Positions 1 through 8,797 of a stretch of 55,369 nucleotides of DNA are shown here, in pieces. How positions within the stretch are numbered: position 1 is the first letter of the stretch; each line of letters opens with the position of its first letter. A program made the translations under genes and the position numbers. The stretch covers positions 1 to 55,369 of the forward strand of contig JAFVGW010000049.1 in assembly GCA_017474765.1 (NCBI GenBank), in the 5' to 3' direction. The stretch comes from Salinivirgaceae bacterium. GTDB lineage: Bacteria > Bacteroidota > Bacteroidia > Bacteroidales > SZUA-534. The notes beneath the pieces are model-generated. The model saw only the letters and a list, made by a program, of their open reading frames with translations. It searched no databases and was not told the origin of the DNA.

Positions 1-63
1 ACTCCGACATGTCCGTTTTTTACGGTGTCTTCGCTACCGCAATACACACATTTTTTTTGCCAT
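1..63 (-). pseudogene. Start of an IS1-like transposase, frameshifted, cut by window edge
   Basis: Read on the minus strand, an ATG at 63-61 opens M-A-K-K, and one base out of frame the sequence continues as CVYCGSEDTVKNGHVG. That is the zinc-ribbon start seen in IS1-type and related transposases (CxxCGS...VKNG). The two frames meet in a run of eight A (T on the plus strand, 51-58). With seven A the start would read MAKKCVYCGS, so the gene appears frameshifted by one base in the run. This may be a true mutation, a slippage site or a sequencing error. Only about 20 codons are visible, so the family is uncertain. Confidence 0.42.
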
Positions 64-74
64 ACTAAACATTA

Positions 75-623
75 ATGTGTCGCAAAGCTACTGATGATGG
101 GCCTTGCAAGGTTTTTTATCCTAAAAAATGTCCATTAGGCCTAATTTTACAACCCTATACTCCAAAAGAACTATATATTGAAGGTGTTATTAGTGAATAT
201 ATAGAGGAGATAGTAAGATGTGGTGGCATGGGAAAGGGGGGTGCTAGACCTTATAGCATTGAATCTTATTACATCATAATTGATGGTATAAGATTGGATT
301 TTGATTTGCACGATGAAAGGAAAATCTTTATGGGGAAAGAGACATATTGGGAAAGTAAATTTGAAGGCAAATATGCAAAAGTATGTTACTTGCAAAAAAG
401 CAAACTTGTTATTCACGATATCGAACTTGAAGACGGCAGCTATTCATATCACGATCCCCACGAGATTTCATATTACGATGTCGGTTGGTTTCCGTTTTGC
501 ATCACTGCGCCAATAGCATTATTCTGCATATTTGTTATTCTGCGTTTCTTCTATCTGCTAATCTTCGCATCAGACGAGCGCCGAGAGTTGGTGTTTGGTG
601 ATAAGGATTACAATCCGTTTTAA
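75..623 (+). CDS. Hypothetical membrane protein with one C-terminal transmembrane segment
   Basis: I do not recognise this 182-residue protein. The N-terminal 135 residues look soluble, rich in Tyr, Asp and Glu, with Cys2, Cys11, Cys19 and Cys49. A hydrophobic segment near residues 142-166 should cross the membrane, followed by a short charged tail (DERRELVFGDKDYNPF). An in-frame stop at 66-68 means ATG 75 is the earliest possible start. It lies 12 bases from the divergent transposase start and its stop abuts the atpC remnant, so it may have arrived with, or been truncated by, the same rearrangement. Base composition is more AT-rich than the core genes of the window. Function unknown. Confidence 0.55.
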   Translation: MCRKATDDGPCKVFYPKKCPLGLILQPYTPKELYIEGVISEYIEEIVRCGGMGKGGARPYSIESYYIIIDGIRLDFDLHDERKIFMGKETYWESKFEGKYAKVCYLQKSKLVIHDIELEDGSYSYHDPHEISYYDVGWFPFCITAPIALFCIFVILRFFYLLIFASDERRELVFGDKDYNPF

Positions 624-805
624 GGCGATGTTTCACGCTGGTGAGTGTTCCTGGCGTTATGGGCGCGTTTGAGATACTGAACAACCACGCCCCGATAGTT
701 TCGGCTTTGGGCAAAGGTCAGATACGGATTGTTGAGGACAACGCCGACCACAGCGAGCAACTGTTCGAGGTGGAAAGGGTGGGCATTGGTGCTGAATGGG
801 TATAG
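618..805 (+). pseudogene. atpC: Remnant of F-type ATP synthase epsilon subunit gene (atpC)
   Basis: From 638 the frame reads LVSVPGVMGAFEILNNHAPI and then VSALGKGQIRIVED, the typical N-terminal beta-sandwich of the F1F0 epsilon subunit. The family normally has about 20 residues before this and a start codon; here the upstream part is lost. Just before, in another frame, 618-636 gives F-stop-GDVS, which fits the FxGDVS that precedes this motif in epsilon subunits and suggests a frameshift near 636. The 3' end also looks shifted near 772, where another frame gives GWALVLNG. It ends at TAG 803-805 and keeps a terminator. The reading of a decayed atpC is an inference from these frames; an intact copy presumably exists elsewhere. 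Confidence 0.7.
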
Positions 806-834
806 AAGCTGCTTTCAACAAGGCGGCTTTTTTT
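806..834 (+). terminator. Rho-independent terminator of the atpC remnant
   Basis: AAGCTGCTT (806-814) pairs with AGGCGGCTT (821-829) over nine base pairs including two G-U pairs, with a six-base loop, followed by a run of seven T (828-834). Confidence 0.7.
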
Positions 835-903
835 GTGGGTGGGGCGAATTGTTCTTTATTTCGTTGGAATATTGTATGTTTGTGAAACAAAAAGGGTGAG
901 GCT

Positions 904-2052
904 ATGTCGAAAGACAAAGTGAATATTCAAATTTCAGCAGAATACACGTTAGCGGTAAGGGCAATTAAACAGGCCATTTTGGAGAGCCGCTACCGCGCTG
1001 CAAGATTGGTAAACAAGGAGATGCTCGCCCTTTATTATTGGGTGGGCAACTATGTGTCGGTGCATAGTCGCGTTGATGCATGGAACACCAATGCCATTGC
1101 TGTTATATCAAAAATGCTGCAGCAGGAATTGCCTGGTCTGACAGGCTTTTCGGAAACCAATATCAAGAATATGCGCATTTTTTATGAGGCGTGGTCGCCC
1201 GTCTTAAATCGGCAGACAACTTCTGCCGATTTGAATAACACGCTTAATATTAACGAGATGTTAAATCGGCAGATAACATCTGCCGATTTGAGCGATGATG
1301 ATTTGGACTGTTTCCTGAAAGTTGGATTTTCGATTCACAGAGAAATAATCAGAAAAACAACAACCATTGACGAGCGGCTTTTCTATATCCGCCACAGCGC
1401 AAAAGAATTTTGGAGTTGCGAGCAAGTCAAATACCACCTTGCCGAAGGTCTTTATAAAAAACAGGGCGCAATCCAACAGACCAATTTTGAAAGTACAATC
1501 AGTGAACCCGATTTCAAGAAACAAGCCTTGCAGTCGTTTAAAGACGAATATATGCTCGATTTCATCAATATTGAAGATGCTGAACAAATCGACGAAAGGG
1601 AAATTGAGCAAAGCATTGTGCTGAATGTCAAGAATTTCATTATGGCTTTCGGTCAGGATTTCTCGTTCATCGGCAATCAATACCGTCTGGAAGTGGCAGG
1701 GAAGGAGTTTGTTGTTGATTTGCTGTTCTTTTCGCGCCGTCTGCGAAGTCTTGTAGCCTTCGAGCTCAAACGCGGAGAGTTTAAACCTGAATACACGGGA
1801 AAGATGAATTTCTATCTTGCCGCACTTGACCGTTACGTCCGCCTGCCCGACGAGAATCCGTCAATTGGCATCATTCTTTGCAAATCGAAAAACGAGGAAA
1901 TTGTGGAATTATCGTTTTCTGACACATCGAAACCAATGGGTGTGGCAACCTACCGCACAACCAAGGACTTGCCTGAAAATCTGCGCAGCGCTCTGCCCGA
2001 CATTGAGCAACTGAAAAAACTTATGGATAACGGAAAAGGTTCTCAACAATAA
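904..2052 (+). CDS. DUF1016/YhcG-family PDDEXK nuclease-like protein
   Basis: This 382-residue protein matches the DUF1016 (YhcG) family. It has an N-terminal helical domain (about residues 15-185, with LALYYWVGNY and FSETNIKNMRIFY) and a C-terminal PDDEXK nuclease fold (about 200-360). The likely catalytic residues are Asp272 in FVVDLLFF and Glu287/Lys289 in VAFELKRGEF. Family members are linked to mobile and defence regions and are thought to be DNA nucleases; the substrate is not known. Residues 102-110 and 121-129 repeat NRQ(T/I)TSADL and are encoded by two DNA palindromes inserted between the two domains without breaking the frame. The start follows the atpC terminator by 70 bases, so it should have its own promoter. 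Confidence 0.85.
   Translation: MSKDKVNIQISAEYTLAVRAIKQAILESRYRAARLVNKEMLALYYWVGNYVSVHSRVDAWNTNAIAVISKMLQQELPGLTGFSETNIKNMRIFYEAWSPVLNRQTTSADLNNTLNINEMLNRQITSADLSDDDLDCFLKVGFSIHREIIRKTTTIDERLFYIRHSAKEFWSCEQVKYHLAEGLYKKQGAIQQTNFESTISEPDFKKQALQSFKDEYMLDFINIEDAEQIDEREIEQSIVLNVKNFIMAFGQDFSFIGNQYRLEVAGKEFVVDLLFFSRRLRSLVAFELKRGEFKPEYTGKMNFYLAALDRYVRLPDENPSIGIILCKSKNEEIVELSFSDTSKPMGVATYRTTKDLPENLRSALPDIEQLKKLMDNGKGSQQ
1206..1232. repeat. Palindrome inside the DUF1016 gene, copy 1
   Basis: AAATCGGCAGA (1206-1216) and TCTGCCGATTT (1222-1232) are perfect inverted repeats with a five-base loop CAACT. It lies in frame and encodes NRQTTSADL. Confidence 0.9.
1263..1289. repeat. Palindrome inside the DUF1016 gene, copy 2
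   Basis: Same 11-base arms as the copy at 1206, AAATCGGCAGA (1263-1273) and TCTGCCGATTT (1279-1289), with a different five-base loop TAACA. The copies start 57 bases (19 codons) apart, so the frame is kept. Confidence 0.9.
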
Positions 2053-2137
2053 TAGAAATCATAAAAAACAATTACTACCCGTTTTGATTAAAATATACTG
2101 AAAATCATTTTCTTATTTAATAAAAATCTGAACCCTT

Positions 2138-2182
2138 ACTTCCGATTTTCTTGAAAAATCGGAAGTGGCACTTCGGTTTTTT
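2138..2182 (+). terminator. Nested inverted repeats after the DUF1016 gene, likely terminator
   Basis: ACTTCCGATTTT (2138-2149) pairs perfectly with AAAATCGGAAGT (2155-2166). The second arm can instead pair as GAAGT-GGC-ACTTC (2162-2174), which is followed by a T run at 2177-2182. The two hairpins exclude each other. The rest of 2053-2300 shows no gene. Confidence 0.5.
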
Positions 2183-2247
2183 CGTAAAAATTGGGAGTTA
2201 AACGATAACTAAATTGTTACCCAAAGGCACGGAGCGGTGGAAAACAA

Positions 2248-2281
2248 AACCAGGCTGTCCAAAATTTTGAACAGCCTGGTT
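2248..2281 (-). terminator. Terminator of the nitroreductase gene
   Basis: AACCAGGCTGT (2248-2258) and ACAGCCTGGTT (2271-2281) form a perfect 11-base stem. On the minus strand it is followed by TTTGTTTTCC, which fits termination of the gene ending at 2318. Confidence 0.7.
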
Positions 2282-2317
2282 TGTGTGTAGAAGTTGGCTA
2301 AACTCTAACTGTCTGCA

Positions 2318-2929
2318 TTAGAAGAATTTGACTATATCGTCAAGGTTTTTGTGCTGTGGCTGGCGGGGCTCACCACTGCGGTAACCCAACGAGATTACGG
2401 CTGTAATGGTCTCGCTTTCAGGAATTCCGAACAGACGGCGCAGAGCATCGGCATCGCGCATACCCATAATCAGAGTGTCGAAACCCATTGCACGGGCCTT
2501 CAGAATTAAGTAGCAGTTGGCCAGACCGTTGTCGTAGGCACCCCATTGGTCGCCCAGTTCGTTGGCTGGATTTTCACGGAAGAAACCCGATTTGCCGCGC
2601 TCGAAAGTCGAGATAATCAGCACAGGCGCACCTTCAACATTGCGGCGGTTGCCACCGATGTAGTTCTTCACCGAGTCAATCATCGCGGCGCTCTGAGCCA
2701 CATAGTATTTGGTGGGCTGCTGGTTTGCCCACGATGGTGCTTCCTGTGCGCTTAAAAGCAGTTCGCGCACTTCGGCTTCGCCGATGGTTTTGGTGGCATC
2801 GTAACTGCGCACGCTGCGGCGTGTTTTAATCACATCGTCGAACGACACACTGTTTGAACCCACTTGTCCGCTGTTGTTGCAACCGACCAATGCGGCCGCC
2901 AATGCAACTGTGAATAAGATTTTTCGCAT
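2318..2929 (-). CDS. Nitroreductase-family lipoprotein
   Basis: This 203-residue protein has a lipoprotein signal peptide with the lipobox LVGC (Cys17), so it is probably exported and lipid-anchored. Residues 29-203 form a compact nitroreductase fold. RRSVRSYD (about 37-44) is the usual FMN-phosphate-binding start of the family, SWANQQP follows near 66, and GMRDADALRRLFGIP to VISLGYRSGEP forms the C-terminal FMN site. Nitroreductases use FMN and NAD(P)H to reduce nitro compounds and quinones; the natural substrate of this exported form cannot be told. It stands alone, divergent from the SusC-like gene, with its own terminator. Confidence 0.85.
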   Translation of the reverse strand: MRKILFTVALAAALVGCNNSGQVGSNSVSFDDVIKTRRSVRSYDATKTIGEAEVRELLLSAQEAPSWANQQPTKYYVAQSAAMIDSVKNYIGGNRRNVEGAPVLIISTFERGKSGFFRENPANELGDQWGAYDNGLANCYLILKARAMGFDTLIMGMRDADALRRLFGIPESETITAVISLGYRSGEPRQPQHKNLDDIVKFF

Positions 2930-3252
2930 AAAATTCTGATGGACTTCTGGTTAATGATACCGAATGCTGTTTTTACCGTTTCTGCGAAGTCCGAAACAAA
3001 ACTGGCAGACAACAACGCAATAAAAATAGTTACAAACTGTGCAAAACTGATTGATTTTGGACGATTTCCGACAGCGAATCGTAGATTTTTTCAATCCGAT
3101 TGCCGATTTTAGGTACAGAGCGATTTTTTTTTGCGGTCGATGGTCGAATCATAAAATAGTTAACCCGATTTTTACCCGATTTTTTTTGTTGAAACAATCA
3201 TTTTCGAACATATTCTATTATCTTGCATAAATTTTTCAAAAACGCACATTCT
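2930..3252. other. Divergent intergenic region between nitroreductase and SusC-like genes
   Basis: No gene is seen in these 323 bases. The right half is AT-rich with imperfect direct copies of CCGATTTTT(A) at 3169-3187. A weak Bacteroidota-type promoter for the receptor may lie at 3219-3226 (TATCTTGC). That would put the upstream ATG at 3223 inside the promoter and supports translation starting at ATG 3253. Confidence 0.4.
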
Positions 3253-5601
3253 ATGAACTTTACAAAAAAAATATTTGCAGCATTGTGCATAATGCTTGTC
3301 TCTTGTGTTGTATTGGCGCAGCAAAAAGTGAATGGTGTTGTCAAGGACCGTAATGGAGAACCGCTTATAGGTGCAAACGTGAGTGTGAAAGGAACCACCA
3401 TCACCACTATTCCAGGTATCAACGGAGAGTTTAACATCAGTGCGCCCGGCGATGCTGTGTTGGTTATAACTTACGAAGGGTACCAGCCCATGGAGGTGGC
3501 TGTTGCCGATTTGCCCACGGCCAATCTTCAGCTCAAACCAGAAAATCTGATTGACACAGAAGCCTTCTACGGCAACGACAACTATTACGCGCTCACCACA
3601 TCGAACACGCTGATTGTGGTTGATGACATTTCAACTGGTCTTGAGGTCAGCATTCAGGATTTTTTGCTCGGGCGCGTTCCTGGACTTGAGGTTATCGACG
3701 GGCAGTATCGTCTGCGCGGCGGCAATTCGCTCACCGGCTGGGACGATGCCTCGCCGCTGTTTGTTGTTGATGGCGCATACGACTATTATACCAATACACT
3801 CGCGGCATCGCTCAATCCAACTGATATTGAGTCGATTCGCGTGCTGAAGGATGCTACTGCCACAGCACAATATGGAGAGGTGGCAAAGGGTGGTGCAATA
3901 GTCATAAAAACCCGCCGTCCGTCAAATAAAGTGCTGGCTTTCAGCTACGATGGCAACGCCTCACTCAACATTCCCTCGGGCGCCGACAGCAAGTGGGAGT
4001 CTTATAATTACGACAACTCGATGAGTACCAAACACAACGTAAGAGTATCGGGTATAGCGGCTGATTTGCTGCCGTATAGGGCCACAATGGGCTATAATGC
4101 CATAAATGGTATTGTTGCCGGCGATGAAACCGACATCTACTCGGCGAGCCTTTGGGTGGGGCCGCGTCTGCTAGACAAGCATCTCAGCATTGATGTCAAC
4201 AGTGCCTTCCGCGATGTCGATATAAATAATGATGACGTGCGGTGGCTGTCCGCTACGCTCAATGCCGATTATGCCATCCACTCGATGGAGTTTCTGCACC
4301 TTAACCTTAAGACGAGCGCCAATACCAATCTCGATGGATTCAAAACCATTCTGATTGACGGCAATGTCAGTCTGGAGCATCAGTTTGGAAAAAGGCATTA
4401 TCTTGAGTTTAGGGCCGGTACGGCGTATAACAGTGTCGATTTGGATAACGCGGATTATGATGTCAAGTCGGTTTACGGGCAGTTCAATATGGCCGTCAGC
4501 CGTTTCTTTATGAATGCCCACACCCGCGTGAACATGTATTCTGAATATAGCGATTATTCGAAACTGTCGGGCGCGGTGTCGTTCGGTGTGAAACCTGCAA
4601 ATGTTGTGACTCTGCGCACGGGTTTTGGATTTCTGGGTGCGGTGCTGGGCAAAACGCCGGACGGCCACAGCGAACTTTCAACGTTCACCTACAATTTTGG
4701 AGTTGACGCAGGCACGCCAAAAAAACGTTTCAGCGGGTCGGCCGATTTCTATTTCCATCACAATGGCGAAGCTCCGAGTTACAGCACTTCCGAAGAGTCA
4801 CTCAACTCGTTGGGCGCAGAATTCGGGTTGAATATAAAACTTATTGACACTGAGGATGTTAAATTGCGTATTGGTGGTAATCTCGCGGCCAATGTCAGTC
4901 TCGAATTTGAGAGCAATGGTACAGAGTACAGTCACTATGAGGGTGCATATATATCAATTGGCGGATATACCTATTATTTTAATGATGAAAAGAGAGAAAC
5001 TGGAACAACTGATGTTATAAAACCTTATTCGTATGGTATTTATGCCCCTGTCTATGACCAGGATGGCAATCGTGTTCCAGGATTGTATGTCGATTACGAT
5101 GGCGACGGCAGACTCAGCAATGGCGACTGCATATCGTCGGAACGCAGTCCAGTGCCGTCGGTTATCGGCGGGTTACACGCGTATCTGGAGGTTAAAGGTA
5201 TTTATCTGCAGGCCAACGCCCACACAAGTCTCAATCGTCACAACGTTACTGAGAATTCTAATCCAAGCGATGAACAGAATCAATCTTCGAATGGTTTTGA
5301 GTGGCATTTAGAGGAGAGTTGGTCCACATCTGACTCTTATTTGGATAATGAGTTATTAACCTCCGACAATATCCACAACTCGTCGTTTCTGCGCATCGAC
5401 GATATTGTTGTGGGATACAAGTTCAGCAATCAGAGGAAACTTTTGGGGCGTGCATATTTTGCCGTGCGGAATCCTGCGGTTTTCACCCAATATGTTGGCC
5501 GCGAGCCTGAATTATATAATGGTTTTGACTTTGGTTATGCTCTGCGCCGCCCCACAACATTCACCATTGGTGTAAAACTGAATATCAACATAAAAGACTG
5601 A
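3253..5601 (+). CDS. SusC/RagA-like TonB-dependent outer-membrane receptor, short form
   Basis: From ATG 3253 the protein has 782 residues. A signal peptide ends near residue 22 (VVLAQ). A carboxypeptidase-regulatory-like domain follows (VNGVVKDRNGEPLIGANV), then a plug domain (about 130-230) with the SusC hallmarks LLGRVPGLEV, LFVVDGAYD, DIESIRVLKDATATAQYG and GGAIVIKT. The rest is a 22-strand-type barrel with the acidic loop YVDYDGDGRLSNGDC typical of SusC. Known SusC proteins are near 1000 residues and pair with a SusD lipoprotein. This one is shorter and is followed, seven bases later, by a different lipoprotein. It probably imports a ligand with TonB energy; the ligand is unknown. Confidence 0.85.
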   Translation: MNFTKKIFAALCIMLVSCVVLAQQKVNGVVKDRNGEPLIGANVSVKGTTITTIPGINGEFNISAPGDAVLVITYEGYQPMEVAVADLPTANLQLKPENLIDTEAFYGNDNYYALTTSNTLIVVDDISTGLEVSIQDFLLGRVPGLEVIDGQYRLRGGNSLTGWDDASPLFVVDGAYDYYTNTLAASLNPTDIESIRVLKDATATAQYGEVAKGGAIVIKTRRPSNKVLAFSYDGNASLNIPSGADSKWESYNYDNSMSTKHNVRVSGIAADLLPYRATMGYNAINGIVAGDETDIYSASLWVGPRLLDKHLSIDVNSAFRDVDINNDDVRWLSATLNADYAIHSMEFLHLNLKTSANTNLDGFKTILIDGNVSLEHQFGKRHYLEFRAGTAYNSVDLDNADYDVKSVYGQFNMAVSRFFMNAHTRVNMYSEYSDYSKLSGAVSFGVKPANVVTLRTGFGFLGAVLGKTPDGHSELSTFTYNFGVDAGTPKKRFSGSADFYFHHNGEAPSYSTSEESLNSLGAEFGLNIKLIDTEDVKLRIGGNLAANVSLEFESNGTEYSHYEGAYISIGGYTYYFNDEKRETGTTDVIKPYSYGIYAPVYDQDGNRVPGLYVDYDGDGRLSNGDCISSERSPVPSVIGGLHAYLEVKGIYLQANAHTSLNRHNVTENSNPSDEQNQSSNGFEWHLEESWSTSDSYLDNELLTSDNIHNSSFLRIDDIVVGYKFSNQRKLLGRAYFAVRNPAVFTQYVGREPELYNGFDFGYALRRPTTFTIGVKLNINIKD

Positions 5602-5608
5602 TACTGAC

Positions 5609-6820
5609 ATGAAAACATTACGATTGATAAATGTTATGGCTGCCGTGGCACTTTTGGTCGCATCGTGCGGCGATTGGGACTCGGATATGGAGAAAGCGCG
5701 AATTACAAGCATCGGCAATTATGGCGAGGTTCGTGTTTATGTTAGCGACGGAAACTATCGCCTCAGCTGGGACCAACCCGAAATATACACTAATAAGGGC
5801 TATCTGGCAGTAAGTAGCGAGGAAACACTGGCGTATGATATTTATGTGACATCGGGATTTGGCGGCGAATCGTTTAAATTTGTGAAAAAAGTAAACGCCC
5901 AAAATGCCAACCTGACGTTCTCCGAGGTTGCCGAGGCGTTGGGTTCTCTTTCCAACGGGACTTATGGTTTTATGTTTTGTGTGCGGTTATCAGATTTCGG
6001 CAATACCGATTATGCATACGGCTATTCTGATTTACTACAGGGAGAATATTTGGTTTCTGTTTACGGCAGCTGTGGAAGTGTTACGGGCACAGGCATATAT
6101 AACTATGGTGAGACGGTCACCCTGACAGCCGTACCCTACATCGGCTATGTTTTTTCCATCTGGAGCGACGGCAGCACAGAAAATCCTCGTAATGTGGTTG
6201 TTGATGGCGATATTGAATTGGTGGCTTTTTTCGAGAGTAAGAATGTGCTTGCCAAAGGTTATCCTGGTACTAATGAATGGTTCGTTGATGGTCAGAACGC
6301 CATCCATGGATATGTTGAGGATGGTAAGATTGTCATCAATGTTGAAGGCAAGGGTGAAGTCTGGGACGACAATCTTGAAATTGTCCTTCACGGATTGAAA
6401 AACCAAGTTGAGGGAAACGAGTTCCTGTTGGAGTTCGATATAGCGTGGGAGGGAACTGGCGACAACACAACCGGAGGTTTCCGCATCTGTTCGGGAGTGG
6501 ACAATTATATGCCAATTTCCGAAACCGACCCAACATTCGTTCCTCTAACTAATGTCAGCGATGTTTGGAATCCGAAATATAACACCGAACTCATCTTTGG
6601 CGATGATTTCACTAGCGGAATGGGCAAAAGGTTCACGGTTGGTGCTGAAAGTCAGCACATTCAGTGGGGCGGAACAATTGGTGAGCGAGGCGAGAAATAC
6701 ATCGGTATTGAAATCAACCTTGCCGGGATTGAAGACGGGGAAGGAATTCATCTTAATGGCCGGGGAACGTTCACTATCAGCAATATGCGAATCATTATCA
6801 ACGAGGAACAAGTTTGGTAG
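5609..6820 (+). CDS. Surface lipoprotein with InlB-B-type repeat domain, receptor partner
   Basis: This 403-residue protein has a lipoprotein signal with lipobox VASC (Cys20) and Asp two residues after it. Residues about 25-145 resemble a fibronectin-like sandwich (LSWDQPEIY, YDIYVTSG, YGFMFCVRLSD). Residues 148-212 form a divergent InlB B-repeat (GSVTGTGIYNYGETVTLTAVP, then WSDGSTENPRNVVVDGDIEL, then VAFFE). Residues 215-403 look like one beta-sandwich module, perhaps ligand-binding, of a family I cannot name. It is transcribed with the SusC-like gene (seven-base gap), so it likely caps or feeds that receptor in the place SusD usually holds. It is not a SusD homologue as far as the sequence shows. 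Confidence 0.7.
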   Translation: MKTLRLINVMAAVALLVASCGDWDSDMEKARITSIGNYGEVRVYVSDGNYRLSWDQPEIYTNKGYLAVSSEETLAYDIYVTSGFGGESFKFVKKVNAQNANLTFSEVAEALGSLSNGTYGFMFCVRLSDFGNTDYAYGYSDLLQGEYLVSVYGSCGSVTGTGIYNYGETVTLTAVPYIGYVFSIWSDGSTENPRNVVVDGDIELVAFFESKNVLAKGYPGTNEWFVDGQNAIHGYVEDGKIVINVEGKGEVWDDNLEIVLHGLKNQVEGNEFLLEFDIAWEGTGDNTTGGFRICSGVDNYMPISETDPTFVPLTNVSDVWNPKYNTELIFGDDFTSGMGKRFTVGAESQHIQWGGTIGERGEKYIGIEINLAGIEDGEGIHLNGRGTFTISNMRIIINEEQVW

Positions 6821-6839
6821 AGAAATTGTAAAAAAAACG

Positions 6840-6882
6840 TGCCGCAAGCGTAATCAGCAACAAACGCCTGCGGCATTTTTTT
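6840..6882 (+). terminator. Terminator of the SusC-like/lipoprotein operon
   Basis: TGCCGCA (6840-6846) pairs with TGCGGCA (6869-6875), with a further CG/CG inside the loop, followed by T6876-6882. Confidence 0.75.
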
Positions 6883-6959
6883 CACTTCGCGTTTTTAGTC
6901 AGCGTTTGCGTTATCATTCCCGTTTGTGATTTTCGTTTACGTTTTTCGTTTACGTTAAT

Positions 6960-6967
6960 TACCTTTG
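6960..6967 (+). promoter_or_regulatory. Bacteroidota-type -7 box for aspS
   Basis: TACCTTTG matches TAnnTTTG and lies 22 bases before the aspS start. The 50 bases before it hold a short repeat of TTTTCGTTTACG but no clear -33 box. Confidence 0.55.
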
Positions 6968-6989
6968 CCGCTGCAAAAAATAAAACATT

Positions 6990-8741
6990 ATGTATCGTAC
7001 ACACACTTGCGGCGAACTCAATGCCGCTAACATAGGCCAGACCGTCACGCTGTGCGGTTGGGTCCAGAAAACACGCGAGTTGGGCGGAATGGCCTTCGTC
7101 GATTTGCGCGACCGCTACGGAATTACCCAGTTGGTTTTCGACGCCGACAAACCCGAACTTGTTCAGCAGGTGAAAGCCATTGGCCGTGAGTTTGTGATTC
7201 AGGTTGAGGGCAAAGTGATTGAGCGCGAGAGCAAAAACTCGAAAATGGCCACAGGCGACATAGAGATTGCCGTGAGCCGTTTGACGGTGCTCAACCCGTC
7301 GGAAGTGCCGCCCTTCACCATTGAAGACAACACCGATGGCGGCGACGATCTGCGTATGAAATACCGCTACCTTGACCTGCGCCGCTCGGCCGTACGCAAG
7401 AACCTTGAGCTGCGCCACAAGTTCGCCTTCGAGGTTCGCCGCTACCTTGACGAGCACGGGTTCCTTGAAATCGAAACCCCAGTTTTGGTCAACTCAACAC
7501 CCGAGGGCGCCCGCGACTTTGTGGTGCCCAGCCGTATGAATCCAGGACAGTTCTACGCTCTGCCGCAGAGCCCGCAAACGCTCAAGCAGTTGCTGATGGT
7601 TTCGGGTATCGACCGTTACTTCCAGATTGTCAAGTGCTTCCGCGATGAGGACCTTCGCGCCGACCGTCAGCCCGAGTTCACCCAGATTGACTGCGAGATG
7701 TCGTTCATTGAGCAAGAAGATATTCTTGAGATGTTCGAAGGTATGAGCCGCCACCTGTTCAAGGCTCTGAAAGGTATCGACCTGCCCAAACTGCCGCGTA
7801 TGACGTGGGCCGACGCAATGAAATACTACGGTTCCGACAAACCCGACACCCGTTTCGATATGCGATTTGTTGAGTTGATGGATGTGCTCAAAGGCCACGG
7901 CTTCGGCGTGTTCGACAGCGCCGCCTACATTGGCGGTATCTGCGCCAAGGGTGCCGCAACCTACACCCGCAAGCAACTCGACCAGTTGACCGAGTTTGTG
8001 AAGCGTCCGCAGATTGGCGCCAAAGGAATGGTTTACGCCCGCGTCGAAGCCGACGGCAGCGTCAAATCGAGTGTCGATAAGTTCTACACGCAGGATGTGC
8101 TTCAGCAGCTCAAATCGGCTATGAATGCCGAGGCCGGCGACCTGATTCTGATTTTGAGCGGCGACGACGCGATGAAGACACGCAAGCAGTTGTGCGAACT
8201 TCGCCTTGAGATGGGCTCGCAACTTGGCTTGCGCGACAAAGACAAATACTCGTGCCTGTGGGTTATCGACTTCCCGATGTATGAGTGGAGCGACGAGGAG
8301 CAGCGCCTGATGGCAATGCACCATCCGTTCACAAGCCCTAAACCCGAGGACATTCCATTGCTCGACACCGACCCGGCAAGCGTTCGCGCCAACGCCTACG
8401 ATATGGTTATCAACGGCGTTGAGGTTGGCGGCGGCTCAATCCGTATCCACGATGCCAAACTGCAGCAGAAGATTTTCGAGATATTGGGCTTCACACCCGA
8501 GCAGGCTCAGGCCAAGTTCGGCTTCCTGATGAATGCCTTCAAGTTCGGCGCGCCACCGCACGGAGGCCTTGCCTACGGCTTAGACCGCTTTGTGAGCCTG
8601 TTCGCAGGTCTCGACTCAATCCGCGACTGCATTGCCTTCCCCAAGAACAACCAGGGCCGCGATGTGATGCTCGGCGCCCCAGGCGAAATCGACCAAAAAC
8701 AGATGGACGAGTTGCAGATTAAAGTTGATTTGAAGAAATAA
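6990..8741 (+). CDS. aspS: Aspartyl-tRNA synthetase
   Basis: The 583-residue protein is a class II aminoacyl-tRNA synthetase of the bacterial AspS type. The N-terminal OB-fold (about 1-105; [19 protein letters not shown]) binds the anticodon. Motif 2 is seen in [20 protein letters not shown], the GAD insertion domain lies at about 300-420, and motif 3 is near the end in [15 protein letters not shown]. It charges tRNA-Asp with aspartate in the cytoplasm. Length matches the bacterial family (about 585). It stands alone between two terminators. Confidence 0.97.
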   Translation: MYRTHTCGELNAANIGQTVTLCGWVQKTRELGGMAFVDLRDRYGITQLVFDADKPELVQQVKAIGREFVIQVEGKVIERESKNSKMATGDIEIAVSRLTVLNPSEVPPFTIEDNTDGGDDLRMKYRYLDLRRSAVRKNLELRHKFAFEVRRYLDEHGFLEIETPVLVNSTPEGARDFVVPSRMNPGQFYALPQSPQTLKQLLMVSGIDRYFQIVKCFRDEDLRADRQPEFTQIDCEMSFIEQEDILEMFEGMSRHLFKALKGIDLPKLPRMTWADAMKYYGSDKPDTRFDMRFVELMDVLKGHGFGVFDSAAYIGGICAKGAATYTRKQLDQLTEFVKRPQIGAKGMVYARVEADGSVKSSVDKFYTQDVLQQLKSAMNAEAGDLILILSGDDAMKTRKQLCELRLEMGSQLGLRDKDKYSCLWVIDFPMYEWSDEEQRLMAMHHPFTSPKPEDIPLLDTDPASVRANAYDMVINGVEVGGGSIRIHDAKLQQKIFEILGFTPEQAQAKFGFLMNAFKFGAPPHGGLAYGLDRFVSLFAGLDSIRDCIAFPKNNQGRDVMLGAPGEIDQKQMDELQIKVDLKK

Positions 8742-8768
8742 ATTGTAAGTTTTAAGGTTAATAGTAGG

Positions 8769-8797
8769 AGCCGCACCGTTTGGTGCGGCTTTTTTTT
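8769..8797 (+). terminator. Terminator of aspS
   Basis: AGCCGCACC (8769-8777) and GGTGCGGCT (8782-8790) form a perfect nine-base stem with loop GTTT, followed by a T run to 8797. Confidence 0.9.

Noticed and set aside
5609..6820. Calling the lipoprotein after the SusC-like gene a SusD
   Set aside because: It lacks the SusD tetratricopeptide-like helices and has an InlB-type beta repeat instead. Position alone is not enough.
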